Shown: positions 11,904 to 23,358, numbered from the stretch's first letter. The stretch is 64,000 nt of DNA from Corinectria fuckeliana (GCA_019137255.1 WPDH01000053.1:175989-239988), one strand, 5' to 3'. The notes: generated by a model from the sequence alone, not told the origin. Numbers and translations: made by a program.

Positions 11904-14049
11904 TTAGAAGATTGCCATGGAATCGACCATGGTCGGTCTTCGACGGTAAGGTTCGTCGGCGTGTAGCGAGTTGTCCCTTTGGTTATGCCACTTATAAGGC
12001 CCGGGCTGCCGTTGCCACGACTGATCAAAGAAGGGCTCAGGGCCACGACCGCACCGCTCTAGTTGAAGTAGTCCTCCACGGTGGTGGTCGCTGCACAGGA
12101 CATTCAGGTCCTGTCCGTCGTTGGTGAAGGCGATGCCGCCAATCTCTCCGAATACATCAACGTTCTGCTTGGTGCGGAACGTCTGGGCGTCGATGATGTT
12201 GACACGGTCAGCCTCCTCGGCGGCCACAAGAACCCTCTGGCCGCTGCCGACGGGAGAGAAGCGCAGGTTTCGAACGCCGGCCATCTCGGATCGGATGGTA
12301 CAGAGCGGCATGCTCGTGCCGTTCGAGTCGCACCATCGGCGAGCATCCCAGATCTTGACTCCCTTGTCCTGGAAGCCTGTCGCAACCGTCCAGCCATCGT
12401 CGGACCAGTCGCAAGAGAAGCCGAAATCGCGATGCCCTGTGAGTTCCTGTTGAAACTGGCCAGTTTCTGCGTCGGTGATGATCGCGCTGAAGTGATCGCC
12501 CACCATGACTCTCAGTCGACCATCAGGCGAGATTGAGGTGCAATTCAGGGGGAAGGGATACACATTCTCTAATACCAGCGTCTCTGTGGTCAAGTCCATT
12601 ATGCGGAATCCGTTGTCGTTGTTTGACAGGGCTGCGACAGGGGCAGATGATCGCCGGGGCAGGTGAATCTGTAAGTGATTGGTGATGCCGGACGGGTTAC
12701 GTGTGATGCGGCCATCCGCGAAGTGTTTCCTGTTCTCGGACCCGATGTTCTTGAGGCAGTACTCTCCGTTGAACATGCCAGCCATTAGGACCCCGTGGTT
12801 GGCATCGAGTGCGGACACGTAGGAGCCAAGTCCACTGATTCCGCTCATGTCAAGGGCCACCTCTGTCTCCTTCGAGACGGGATTCAGAGAGTCGACTCCC
12901 CTGGCCCCAGGGTAGAATGCCTGGGTCCGCGAGGGACACGCCAGGACGCTTCGCAATTGAAAATGAGCGAGGTAGACATCCCTGCGGACGAGGAAGTTGC
13001 GGAAGCGGAAAAAACTGTTCGTAGACGGGATCGTCACGTCTGATAGGTGAGGCTGAAAATATGAGTGAGCTCAAGAAGTCAAGGACCACAAAGGTTGGAC
13101 TTAAGGTGGAATTATGGGAATACTCACGGTCCATTCATCCGACCCCGGTATGTTGACGTAATTTTTGAATGTGAGAGATCGTCTCTGACGTGCGTGTGCT
13201 CGTGTGGTTCCCATAGCCGTCCAGTCTATTCCCTGCATGTCGCAAGAATCGCCTCGCAGGTCCGCATATTGGACCTCGTCGAGCTGGCGGGTTGCCTCGT
13301 TGCGAATTCCATGAGGAAATGGGGGGCGTGTTCTCTCAACGACCCTTGGTGGTAAGCCGTGGGATTCGATTGCCCATTGCCGGAGGAAGTCCATCAAGCC
13401 CAGATTTTCGGACCCGAGCATAGTTGGGTTCGGATTACTGACCAAGGGAATAGCGTCCAGGGCCATAATTGCGGGTGGTACTGCCGGCTGAGGCATTGGT
13501 TGAGTCGTTGGTTGAGGCATTGGTTGTTCATTATGAGGAGGGGCATCCCCGCCCGGGGGAGGAGGAGGGGGAGGGGGAGGACCGTCCATGATCAGTCCGG
13601 CGCCTTCAAGGGTCGGGGTGTTGAAAGCGAACGGGTGAGAGTGGTCGAGGGGGCCAGCAACAGGCACTTGTACATGGTCGTCCTCGACGGGCGGGGGATA
13701 AGAATGGTCGGGGAAGAGCGATTGCGGTATGGAAGAGTCAAAGTTGGCGACAGCAGAAATGTCGTCAAGAGGGGCGCCTCCGTCACTATCGCTCATATCG
13801 AGGTCATGGTCCTCGGGGTGGCTGGGGATGAGGTCGGTATTGAGGTCGGTATTGAGGTCGGGAGGGAGGTCGGTATTGAGGTCGGGAGGGAGGAGGGGGC
13901 CGTGGAGGTCGATGAGGAACGGAGGACGGAGGGAACCGTAGAAGAGGATGTTGGAATCGAGGTCGAGGTCTAGGTCGAGGTGTATATCGGAGTCGTGTTG
14001 GCCAATGCCGCCGCGGTTGTGATTGTCGACGTCGTCGATGTCTTCGTGG

Positions 14050-14121
<72 letters not shown>

Positions 14122-14459
14122 TTTGGAGCGGCGAGAGCAACGGCGGTTGTATTAGCGGTTGCGGCTACGGTAGTGGTAGCGTCGTCGGCGGGGAATGTGT
14201 CTGTCATGGGCTCCTCGGCGACGGAGACGGGGACGGCATGAGGGGCAGCAACGGAATGGTGGTGAAGCTCCGGGTCGTAGTTTTGGTTCTGGCTTTGGCT
14301 GTGGTGTTGCTCAGCGGTAGCGACCGCGACCGGCAAGGGCTGCAGGACGGAAGTGTGATCTTGCAGGCTCACCTGCAAGCCCTCATCCTGGTAGTGCGGT
14401 TCAGCGGCGGTTTCTTCTCGATGGCGATCCGTCTCTGTCACGCAGGCTAGACGACGCAT
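11904..14459 (-). CDS. WD40-repeat protein with long low-complexity N-terminus
   Basis: Exons are 14459-13128 and 13052-11904, giving 826 residues. The 75-nt intron has a GTGAGT donor and TTTTCAG acceptor and joins SDEWT to PHLSDVTIPS in frame. The N-terminal half is disordered: 23 consecutive Thr encoded by ACT codons, LDLDLD and DLNTD repeats, and a nine-Pro run. The C-terminal half begins with FFRFRNFLVRRDVYLAHFQ and carries WD-like blades, with clear examples at GHRDFGFSCDWSDDGW followed by KIWDARRW. The layout resembles the poorly studied fungal family that includes S. pombe C2A9.03; this assignment is from memory of the FFRFR lead-in and the blade order. Molecular role is unknown. The N-terminal start could be slightly different, as the low-complexity region gives no conservation to check. 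Confidence 0.8.
13826..13892 (-). repeat. Tandem repeat encoding DLNTD/DLPPDLNTD units
   Basis: The plus strand repeats GAGGTCGGTATT, interleaved with GAGGTCGGGAGG, in four to five copies. On the coding strand it encodes acidic DLNTD units inside the disordered N-terminal half of the WD40 protein. Confidence 0.7.
14052..14120 (-). repeat. Triplet microsatellite, 23 uninterrupted AGT/ACT units
   Basis: Sixty-nine bases of pure AGT repeat on the plus strand read as 23 ACT (Thr) codons in the WD40 gene on the minus strand. Purity with no synonymous interruptions indicates recent expansion by slippage. Confidence 0.95.
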
Positions 14460-17331
14460 CGTCGTGATGATGGCGAAGAGGAGGGGGCGGGTGGGACCTT
14501 TTAAGTCGTTACAGAGGGTCTCTCTGCTCCAGCATTTGGGAAGGCTCGTTTGGGACTCGCTCGCGTCTTGGCGGATACTGGAAGATGTGGGCGATGGCTT
14601 GCTTTTAGGTCTGAGACAATGTTGCCGCGGTCGAGGCGGCGATAGTCGCTCAGGGCCAAGCCAGACCAGGGTGAGAGAGAGCCTAGGCCTGGGCGTTGGC
14701 GTTGGCTTTGTTCGTTGGTCTGGCAGTGCGGGTGCGGCGTGCTGGTAGCTCTCGAGGGAGGCTTAGTCTGCGGTGATGGCGGCGGAGGAGGAGGAGAATC
14801 GCTCTGGCTTCGTGCCGTGATATCGGGGGTCCTTTAGATCAAGGCAAAAGTCGTCGGTGTAAGTGCCAACAAGTGCAGTCGTAGGTAGGATAGAGACGAG
14901 AGGGCATGAAATCGGCATCCACTGCATTGGTACTGTAGACCTCAGAGCCCATGCATGAGACAGATTCAAAGGCGAGGTCGGGTAAGGCAAGGCAAAGCAA
15001 AGCAGAAGCAGGGCGAGGCAAGGCAAACAAGACTACCGGGTACCTATGTACCGTAAGAGGGACGAGGACAAGGGCTCACGAGAATGGGGGTGGAGATGGA
15101 CATCTATCGGCGGGAGAGAAAAGAGTTTTGAATGTGAGATGACGATCAGATGGCGGGATATAGTACTGGCCCCGTTTCAGCGTTCAGCCGCGTTGGGGGG
15201 CGGGGGTCCGGCCTGAAGCGGAAGTTGAGAAAGGAGTGGCTCGGTATGCGTATGTTTTGTCCCTTGTTGGATGTTTCTTTGCTTCTTTCTTTCTTGAGAC
15301 GGACTAGCAGACCGGTGAGCGCGATTAATAAGTAACAAGGCAGAGTGTGTGACCTATCGCCAACGGGTCACCAACCGCCAGCGTCCACGTTAACATGGGG
15401 GGGAGGGACTATCGTGGTGTGGTGGTGATGGTGGTGATGGTGGGATTGATGGGCCGAGGGATCCCGCTGTCACCGTCGCGCTCCAAGGGTCCCAGGGCTC
15501 CAAGGGCTTCAGGGCTCCCCGTCCTATGTAATCAGTTTCGTATCTGTATCTCGATAACGGCACGGGACGCTAGCAACGGGGCCCTGGGTCAAGGGGTGAA
15601 GGGTTGAAGCTCACCCCTAGCTTTCCGGTCAGCTTGGTTTACGACTTCATAGTCTGCCTTCCAGGTTGACACACGGACTAGACTACAAAGTACCGATAAT
15701 TCAATCCCACAATGCCTTTGTTCATGCCATGCTCCAGTTGCACAAGGGGCGCCGTCGAGTGTGACGAGCCGGTCGAGTACATTGCAAGTCAGCGCTTGGT
15801 AACCTAAAGCACTGCCACACCAAACACCAAACAGTAAGCTATCTGGAAGCGCTGCACAGGGACAGGCATAGGTAAGTACTAGGCAATAATAGCTGGGAGA
15901 CTTTGCTTGAGGAAATAGTGAAATGGCTTCATGGCTGCTTGATTCCCCCCACACCCCATGCTCCGTTGTCCGTGTCCACTGCCGTCCACTTCCCTCCGTG
16001 GTCCGTGTGTGAGCCATCGGGATGGCGGAGGTGGTCAGAAGGAAGCGACTGCGTCTTGACCGGTCTGCCTAGCTGATTATGATAGATGACCAACATCCAA
16101 GAAAGGGCTTGGGGGGCCTTGGGGGCGCTTTTGCCTGTCCTAACCATGAAACTTTGGGGGGGGTTATTTCCTGTACGAAGACGCTTCTGTACGCTTACTT
16201 ACATGGGATGGAGCACACCCCCTCAAACAGACCGGTCTTGGCCTCCCCCCTGCCCATTCGCATCTCACAAACCATGTACAGACACCGAAACGGAAAGTTG
16301 CCAAGCGCACCCAATTCCCGTCACGGGCTGGGTGCAGGTCGGCGTGGCTGCAGGCTCGCCTTCTAGGAAGCTGGGGGGGGGTGGGGGGTCTCGGTGTGGG
16401 TGGGCTCTGCTTCGTTCGTGGCCTGCATCGCCATCGTCATCGTTGTCAAGACGAAGCAGCTGGACGCACAGACACGGATGGACAGACTCCGTGCGAAGGC
16501 GAATGTCCATCAACTAGGATGCCACTGTTTCTCTTCGTTGCCGGCATCTTGACTACTCTGTAGATACCTACCTAGCTAGTTAACTATACGTACCTACTTA
16601 TCTAGCTTGGTACCTAGATTGTTATCAATCTCTCTTAGGCGAGCTCGACAAACATACATCCATACCTGCATACAACCCCTAACCACCTAGGTACGGACTT
16701 CGTACATAGCAGACAACACCATCCTGGTCGAGATGTCACCGAGCAGGCCTCGATATGCAACGCATCACCCAACCATCCCCTTTGTACACCTTCTGTCTTT
16801 TCCTTCTTTTTGGTGGCTTTCGCCCATCACTCCGCCTCCGCCTCTTCTCCCGCCTTCTTGTTTTACTCACAAAAAGTGGAAATCTGATACATCACTTTTC
16901 TTTTCCGTCTCGCACTCCCGTCTCGCAAGTTGCAACCCTCCTCCAAAACCAGAAAAAAACAGACCGCCATGCTCCCGGTACCTTCCATCTTCCCCATGTC
17001 CCCCCTACCCATGGATGGATGGATGGCCTCAGCTGCAACCCCTCCCCTGTGCCCTGGTGAATCAAACGGAAGAAAAAAGGCCTCGCTCGGTTTCGTTTCC
17101 CGATTGAGCAGCTTTTATCCCATCATCATCTACCTATCGTCCACGTGCCTCCCAAATTGTCGCTCCGCGCTTCACTTTTTACCTACCTTCTATAGTACCT
17201 ATGATGGTCTAATCCAAGTGCTTCCACTTCTCTCTGACTCTCATCAACGTTGCTTTTCAGCTAAGCCCTTGCCACAACAAGCCACAACTTTGGCACTCCA
17301 ACTGCACAAGAATCGTCCTCCCAGGCTACTC

Positions 17332-17362
17332 ACCTACCTACTATGTACAGTAGTAGGTAGGT
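17332..17362. repeat. Short hairpin of ACCTACCTACTA / TAGTAGGTAGGT
   Basis: Twelve-base arms at 17332-17343 and 17351-17362 are exact reverse complements around a 7-nt loop. The arms are built from the TACCTA motif that recurs in several intergenic regions of this window. Confidence 0.6.
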
Positions 17363-17421
17363 AGGGGGACCCTGGGCTGTCCGTGCCAGCTCCATCCCTG
17401 CTGTACATCCCTTTTCCCATA

Positions 17422-17560
17422 CAGTGGGATGCAGAAGATTCGAACCCTCTTTAAGTCACTAGTCACGTGCCGAGAATTTTCAGTGTGTGTCTATTACTTG
17501 ATTAGGTTAGTGTCCACTTTCAGTACTTGAAAACGGGCTCAAACTTTTTGCACCCCACTG
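17422..17560. mobile_element. mimp/impala-like MITE (Tc1/mariner), 139 bp, non-autonomous
   Basis: Both ends begin CAGTGGGRTGCA reading inward: the left from 17422 and the right, in reverse complement, from 17560. The terminal inverted repeats are imperfect over about 39 bp, and most mismatches are transitions, as repeat-induced point mutation would leave. The element is flanked on both sides by TA (17420-17421 and 17561-17562), the target duplication of Tc1/mariner transposons. The right end, continuing AAAAAGTTTGAG, closely resembles the remembered Fusarium mimp/impala terminus CAGTGGGRTGCAATAAGTTT. There is no coding capacity inside, so movement would need a transposase in trans. Confidence 0.8.
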
Positions 17561-18454
17561 TACAACACCCTCGTCCCTGAAGCAGCAGCGCAAAAGCGCA
17601 ACATCAACGGCAACTTGATGCCAATCTGGCAGATCCAGCCATCTCAGATGAAGGGAAAAGAAAATAAACACGCAGCAAGGGAAGAAGGGAAATGAAATAG
17701 TGGCTGTTACAACGCCTGCGAATGCCTGCGATGGTCTCAACTCGTAACTAACTAATTATAATTAGACTACGATTACACAGTGTACTACTCCAAACTAACC
17801 CGTCACATTTCTCGCAAATCATTTCTCATCGCCATTCCTACGGTAATTTTTCGTACGATTTGCCAGGCCCAGCCGCCTGAGTCTCTATGTACCCCTGACT
17901 GTCGCCGCCGTGGATCGATCCCGATGACTTGAAATATCTACTGTAGACCCCGAGATCGGCCTCGCGAGTATGTATTTTGCTCACCTGCATGCATCGCCGA
18001 GGCAGCCCCGTAACGCGATGCGGTCCTTGCACGATGCGCCTCTTTTCTAGAGCAGCCGAAAGAACTCATCGATGCTGCCTCCTTTCAATGTTCACTAATC
18101 ACACTGGCTCGTTTAACGTGGCGCCTTCTCCTATCGCTGTCCTGACGCTCTCAGCCCTTCCGCTCCGTTGTCCACTTCAGCTCGTCACGTCCTCGCCAAC
18201 GTGCTTTTCCGGGTATCTCTTCATTGGCTGTGTTACATATCTACCTAGTAAATCCACTGCTGGACTACCTAAGTCAAGTTTACATGCAGCTGGCTGGTTT
18301 ACCTAATGTAGTTCCCGTTGCGTTCCGCAGTCCGTCATGCCCGCTTCATCCGCTTCTACACCGTTGTCGCTTCCACTTGTCTCCTTTTGATCTCTTACGC
18401 CGCCCGTCGCCCCTTGTTCTTCTCTACGTAGTACGTATTCCGTATTTCCTTAGC

Positions 18455-21097
18455 TTAGATCTTGTTCACCAATCCTCGCTCCGCCTTGAGCTGGGCCAGC
18501 TTCTCGAGTGCCTCCTCTACCGGCACCAGCGAGCCCTTGGTCTGGGTGGCCTGGTCGTCTCGGTTTCGGATGTTCAGGGTACGGGTCTTGGCCTCCTCGG
18601 CACCAACCACTGCGTGATTATTAGCTGCCGCTCCGCGAGGCACTATTATGGGGGCATATCTCTTACCAAAGAGGAAGTTGTACTGCTCCAGCTGCCCAGT
18701 CCGGATCTTCTTCTGGAAAGTGTTGCTGCTCAGGTCCACGTCGATGTAGATCCCCTTCGCCTTGAAGATGCTCTGCACTTCGTTGGCGTAGTCGTTGACT
18801 GCTGGCATGACGGGCACAACCAAGATCTGTCGCGGGCTCAGCCAGAACGGCCACTTGCCAGCAAAGTGCTCGGTGAGCACGCCAAACATGCGCTCGAAGC
18901 TGCCCATGATGGCTCGGTGGATCATGACGGGGCGCGAGTATCCGGCGGGCAAATCCTCCGAGGGGTCGCTGCCGTCGCTGACGCCGCTCTCATCCTTACC
19001 TGCCACGTATCGGAGCTTGAACCGTCGGGGAAGGTTGAAGTCCAGCTGAATTGTGCCGCACTGATGGTCTCGGCGGAGTGCGTCGTACAGAGTAATGTCA
19101 ATCTTGGGGCCGTAGAAAGCACCATCGCCGGGGTTCATTTCCCACTTGGCATCGTGCTGCTGACCAAAGGCATCCAGAGCCTCCTGCAGCTTCTGCTCGG
19201 CCAGGTTCCAAGTCTCGATGTCGCCAACGTACTTCTCGGGGCGGGTGGAGAGCTTCAGCTTGAACGAGAAGCCGAAGACACCGTAGACGCTGTTCAGGAA
19301 GTCGAATGCTCCCTCAATCTCGTCTCGGATCTATCCCATGTTAGCACGCACGCACGCCACCAGACGCCTGCCGCATCACACATACCTGGTCGACAGTGCA
19401 GAAGATGTGCGCATCATCCTGCTGGAAACGACGGACTCGGGTGAGTCCAGAGAGGGCGCCCGAGAACTCGTTTCGGTGTAGCACGCCAAAGTCGGCCATC
19501 CTCCATGGCAGGTCCTTGTATGTGACGTCGGAGTGGGAGAAGATCTTGCAGTGCCCCGGGCAGTTCATGGGCTTTAAGCCATAGTGCTCCTTCTCGACAT
19601 CAAAGGTGAACATGTTCTCCTCGTAATGTCCCCAGTGACCAGAGATCTTCCACAGGTCGGCCTTGTACATGTTGGGAGTCATGACCTCCTCGAATCCGCG
19701 ATTTCGGTATTCGCCCTTGATCAGATCCACGAGGGCATTGTAGATGCGCACACCGTGTGGAAGGAAGAAAGTAGAACCAGGGGAAGCTTCGTCGAAGAAG
19801 AAAAGCTTCTGGTCCTGTCCAATCTTTCGGTGGTTGCGCTTCGCGGCCTCGGCAAGAAAGTGCTTGTACTCCTCGAGCTGCTTCTTGTCGGGGAAAGAGA
19901 TACCAGCAATTCGCTGGACCGACTCGTTGTTGCTGTCGCCAAGCCAGTAAGCGGCCGAGTTCTAGATCCTAGTCAGCATGGCTGTGTCGCCTATCTTGAA
20001 GAGTGGTTTGGCAATATACCCTGAGCACGGAGAATGCCTTGATGTTGCCAGTGTGGGGGACGTGAGGACCTCGGCACAAATCGATGAGGGGACCGCATCG
20101 GTAGACAGTGCTCTTGGTACCCTCTGGGACTCGCTGGTTAATGAAATACTCTTTGTACTTGCTGTACTTGAACATCTCGAGGAGCTCGTCCTTGGTCATC
20201 TCAAGACGCTCAAAGGGCTGCTTGTCCTTGATGATTTTGGCAGAAATAGACTCCAGGGCCTTCTTGTCTTCGTCGGCAACGACCTGCCTTTGGGACTGTT
20301 AGCGTGAAATCCTCAACGCGCCAGCACATACGTACTCTCCCATGTTGGCCATATCATAGTAGAAACCTGGGGGGTCTTCGGTAGGGGGTCCGTTGCAGAG
20401 GTAGCATCCGAAACGTCGCTCCGCAGCCTCTCCGAGAATATGGGCCGAGGAGTGCCAGAAGACCTTCTTGCCTGCATTGGCCGTCAGCGATACGCCCTGT
20501 GCGCCGTAGACTCATGAAGGATCTATTCACCTTCGGTGTGTTCAAAGTCGAGCAGCTCGAGCTTGCAGCTCTTCTCCAGGGGTCGGGTCAGATCCCATAG
20601 CTCGCCATCGACCATGGAGATGACGGTGCGCTCAAGCAGAGACTTGGAGATGCCCTTGGCGATGGCCGCGGGGGTGGTCTTCCACGAAGTCCCCTTCTCT
20701 TCCTTGCCATTGGGCAGGGAGACGGTGATTTCCTCGCGGGGTTTCGCTGGGGGATTGTCAGTCGTTTTCGTCACACGCGAGGCACCGTGTTTCACCCACC
20801 AGCGATCTCGGCGTCCTGGCGGGCCTTTATCTTGTCGAAGAGGTCGAGTCGGTGCTGAATGAACTCGGGGGAATCGGGGAGCTGCCAAGCTCAATTAGCC
20901 AGCGCAACGACAACAGGGGCGAGATCGCAAGAGGAGGCGGCACCAACCTCGACACCAGCCGATTTGGAGCCCTTGGCGGGCTTCTCTTTGGGCGCCTTCT
21001 CCTTCTTCTCCTTGGGTTGCTTCGCAGGGCGAGACGGGAGGCTCTGATCGGGGGCGCCCTCCGCCGCCTTGGGGACCTCAGCTTGTTCGGACGACAT
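18455..21097 (-). CDS. ths1: Threonyl-tRNA synthetase, cytosolic type
   Basis: Eight exons on the minus strand: 21097-20948, 20881-20800, 20746-20531, 20471-20332, 20283-20020, 19961-19386, 19330-18667 and 18609-18455, giving 748 residues. Introns are 48-66 nt. The start is fixed by an in-frame TAA just upstream. Order of parts: a Lys-rich N-terminal extension (residues 1-50); TGS domain (EEITVSLPNGK); editing domain (FWHSSAHILGEAAERR, then YRCGPLIDLCRGPH); class II catalytic core with KPMNCPGHC and the motif 2 stretch RRFQQDDAH; and a C-terminal anticodon-binding domain (ILVVPVMPAVNDYA). It charges tRNA-Thr with threonine. The last intron (18666-18610, 57 nt) has no in-frame stop; it is called an intron because splicing restores YNFLFVVGAEEAK. 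Confidence 0.93.
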
Positions 21098-21711
21098 GAT
21101 GTGGACTCGGCTCGCGGTGTTGCAGATGTGGTGGGAGAAGTTGCGGTCTTGGATGGCGGGGCACGGGCATTATACGAGACGTGGGGTTGAGTCACAGAGC
21201 CCGCCCCTAATCGGACCCCCTCCACCAGATAGATAATCGGTAGATCCTCGGTCGCCTTCGATCTGTCCATCGTATACTTAGTTCTCTCTCCAGCTTGCTC
21301 ATCTAAGGTATGACTCCTCGCAAGTCCTTGTTCCACGGGTAGTTAATCTGCATTTCTAGTGCATCGGCAACCCCATTTTTAGGAGGCAAGAACAAATAAC
21401 CGCCCCACGTTCAAGGTAGATATGGCAGAGTCATCTTAGGGCTTATTCCTCGTCCATGACTGTCTGGAGGCCATGGTGCCCCCTCACATCAGACATCCGA
21501 AAGATCCATGACAAGAATAACTTATCAAGCCTGTATCAATCTATTCACTGAACGGTGCTCCGAGTGATATCGGCGCATTAATGTCAACACACTTCCATTA
21601 CTCCAAAAAAAAAGGGGTATCAGGCCATTCTCCAACCGAAACAAATCCAAGAACGCCATTGGCATGCCATGCAACAGACCGCAAGCTACGCAACCGATAG
21701 ACTAGGCTTCA
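21098..21711. other. Intergenic, ThrRS promoter side (0.6 kb)
   Basis: This spans the ThrRS promoter and the 3' end of the HIT-finger gene, both on the minus strand. No gene is visible. A short A-run followed by GGGG lies at 21606-21617. Confidence 0.5.
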
Positions 21712-22556
21712 TCATAGCCCATATCGGGTGACACACTCCTCCCGGTGCGCCTCCAAGCAGTCCAGCGCGCAAACCCTGGTTCCGCACTTCATACACCGGA
21801 CCCGTCCCCAGTACCCGCAGACCTCGCAGAACACCCTCACCGGGTACTTTCCGTGCCAGTCCCCCGTTGCCTCGCCGTAGTTGAGCGGTGGGTGCGCGAG
21901 AAGCTTCCGGAGTTCCCCGTCCGACGGCATCTCGGGGACGCGTGACGCGAGTAACGGGTCCGTGTCTCCCGGGAGGGAGGGCGGCAGGGATTTGTACGGA
22001 GGCGGCAGCACGGCCAAGAGGTTCGCGTCGGCCATCGGCGTGTCTTCTTCTGGGGCTGATTGTCGGGAGGAGGGCGCATCTCTCTTGTTCGGAACTGGTT
22101 TTTTAGTGTTCGCGCCGGTCGTGTTCGAGCGAGATGATGCAGCAGGATTAGACTCGGTCAACGCCTGCAAGGCCAAGAAATCATCGAGGTGATTCGCAAA
22201 CGTCTTCTGCGACTGCAAAATCTTTCGAACGTTGGGTGTGTGCTTTCCCTGGGCTTCTCCAATTAGCTTCGAGCAACACTCGTCGAGGACCAAGCCAACC
22301 TACCTCTTCCGCTCTTCACCGGCAACGGTATGGTATTGTCCTTTCCGCCATCACGATCGAGGGCCTCGGCCTCCTTGCGCCTCTTTGTCTCCTGTCTGAC
22401 GGTCAAGTCGCCAATGCTGAGACCCGGCACGTTCCTCGCTCGCTTTCGCTTCGCCGGCGCGGTCGAGTGGTTGATGGAGGTGTCGGGGACGTAAGCCCAG
22501 CCAGGCGCCGCGGTTGTCTTGGCGCCCGCAAGCTCGATGACCCCGAAATTGTTCAT
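21712..22556 (-). CDS. vps71: HIT-type zinc-finger protein, SWR1-complex Vps71/Swc6-like
   Basis: Exons are 22556-22304 and 22256-21712, giving 265 residues; the 47-nt intron has a GTAGGT donor and TTGGAG acceptor and yields the junction KSGREAQGKH. The N-terminal half is basic, with a KRKRAR nuclear-localisation-like patch. The C-terminus carries the zinc-binding HIT finger: CEVCGYWGRVRCMKCGTRVC followed by a LDCLEAHREEC-type ending. Known role of the family: a subunit of the SWR1 remodeller that exchanges H2A for H2A.Z. Assignment to Vps71/Swc6 rests on the C-terminal position of the finger and the YL1-binding-like central helix (KTFANHLDDFLAL). A HIT finger of another complex is possible but less likely. 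Confidence 0.8.
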
Positions 22557-22872
22557 TGTCGTGTGCGGGCGGAGACCATTGGAAGACGCAAGTCGGATGA
22601 CATTCGCCTTGATGAATTTTGATGACGTCGGAAGCTCTCCCGAGTAGCCCAGCCCCAGATACAAGACGGCAATTCTAGGCCCCGGAAAATTCGCCACCCA
22701 GCTCCGCGCCGTCCCTCCCAGGTGTCCAGGGTGACGTAGCCAATCATGCGCCGGCACACCTCCAGCAGATGTTCCGACCACCGCGGCTAAGTCTACGACG
22801 ACCTCATCGCATCAAGCTCTCCCTCCATCAATTCCTCTCACCAAAACACCATACCTCCCCCGCGATCCAACC
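22557..22872. promoter_or_regulatory. Shared head-to-head promoter region (316 bp)
   Basis: The HIT-finger gene (minus) and the small mitochondrial-protein gene (plus) start 316 bp apart, so this interval must serve both. No specific operator could be assigned by eye. Confidence 0.5.
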
Positions 22873-23358
22873 ATGTCTCCAGCGTCGAGAGCCCTATGCA
22901 AAAGCAGCCGCGTGCTGGCTACGCGAAGCTTCCACACCTCTGCTCGACGAATGGCCGACGCCGCGCCCCTCCCGGCCCGCAAACCCATGGGAGCTTTCCG
23001 TGGAGGGTGAGTTGGCGCATTTCCACCAGCAACTTGACGACCTGCGAATTGGGTCGCTGACAATGGCATTTCGCCCCTGGATAGGCTCTTCGGTTTTCTT
23101 TTAGGTAGCACTGTTTCCGGAGGTGCCGCCTACAGCTACCTGCTCAACGAGTACAAGGTTTCTAACGACCTCTTGACCGAGGATATCTACGTACGTTCCC
23201 AAGACTGGCCCGAGGCTCTATCTCACGGGGCCAATTCCTTAACCATCCCCTGGCTATTCGTGAGTCTAACTGTGCCGTTGCAGACTCTCCAGGCCTCCGT
23301 TACCCGTCTGAGCAACTATGTTCAGAGCATAGAGCAGAAGACCCAGGGAAAGAAGTGA
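22873..23358 (+). CDS. Small conserved mitochondrial membrane protein (104 aa)
   Basis: Exons are 22873-23006, 23085-23190 and 23284-23358. Introns of 78 and 93 nt have GTGAGT and GTACGT donors. The N-terminus is a typical mitochondrial presequence, basic and Ser-rich, with an RSFHTSARRM cleavage-like region near residue 26. A Gly-rich membrane segment follows (GGLFGFLLGSTVSGGAAYSY, about residues 44-63), then an amphipathic helix ending QSIEQKTQGKK. The arrangement (one Gly-zipper membrane pass plus a coiled-coil tail) suggests an inner-membrane protein. I do not recognise a named family and do not assign a function. Confidence 0.75.

Larger units (their letters stand above)
14460..18454. 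other. Large gene-poor region (4.0 kb)
   Basis: This separates the start of the WD40 gene from the 3' end of the ThrRS gene. I found no supportable gene. It contains many GTAGGTA/TACCTAC motifs (for example 16560-16620 and 17330-17362), G-runs near 16370-16388, and the MITE at 17422-17560. Long frames near 16733-17364 are Pro/Ser-rich with no homology I recognise, and I read them as UTR-like pyrimidine-rich sequence. Confidence 0.5.

Noticed and set aside
17430..17460. GGTTCGAAT-like tRNA B-box on the minus strand
   Set aside because: The T-stem and acceptor do not pair and no matching 5' acceptor exists; the sequence is the terminal repeat of the MITE.
18224..19444. 406-codon plus-strand frame
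   Set aside because: Antisense of the ThrRS exons, and it crosses real intron borders.
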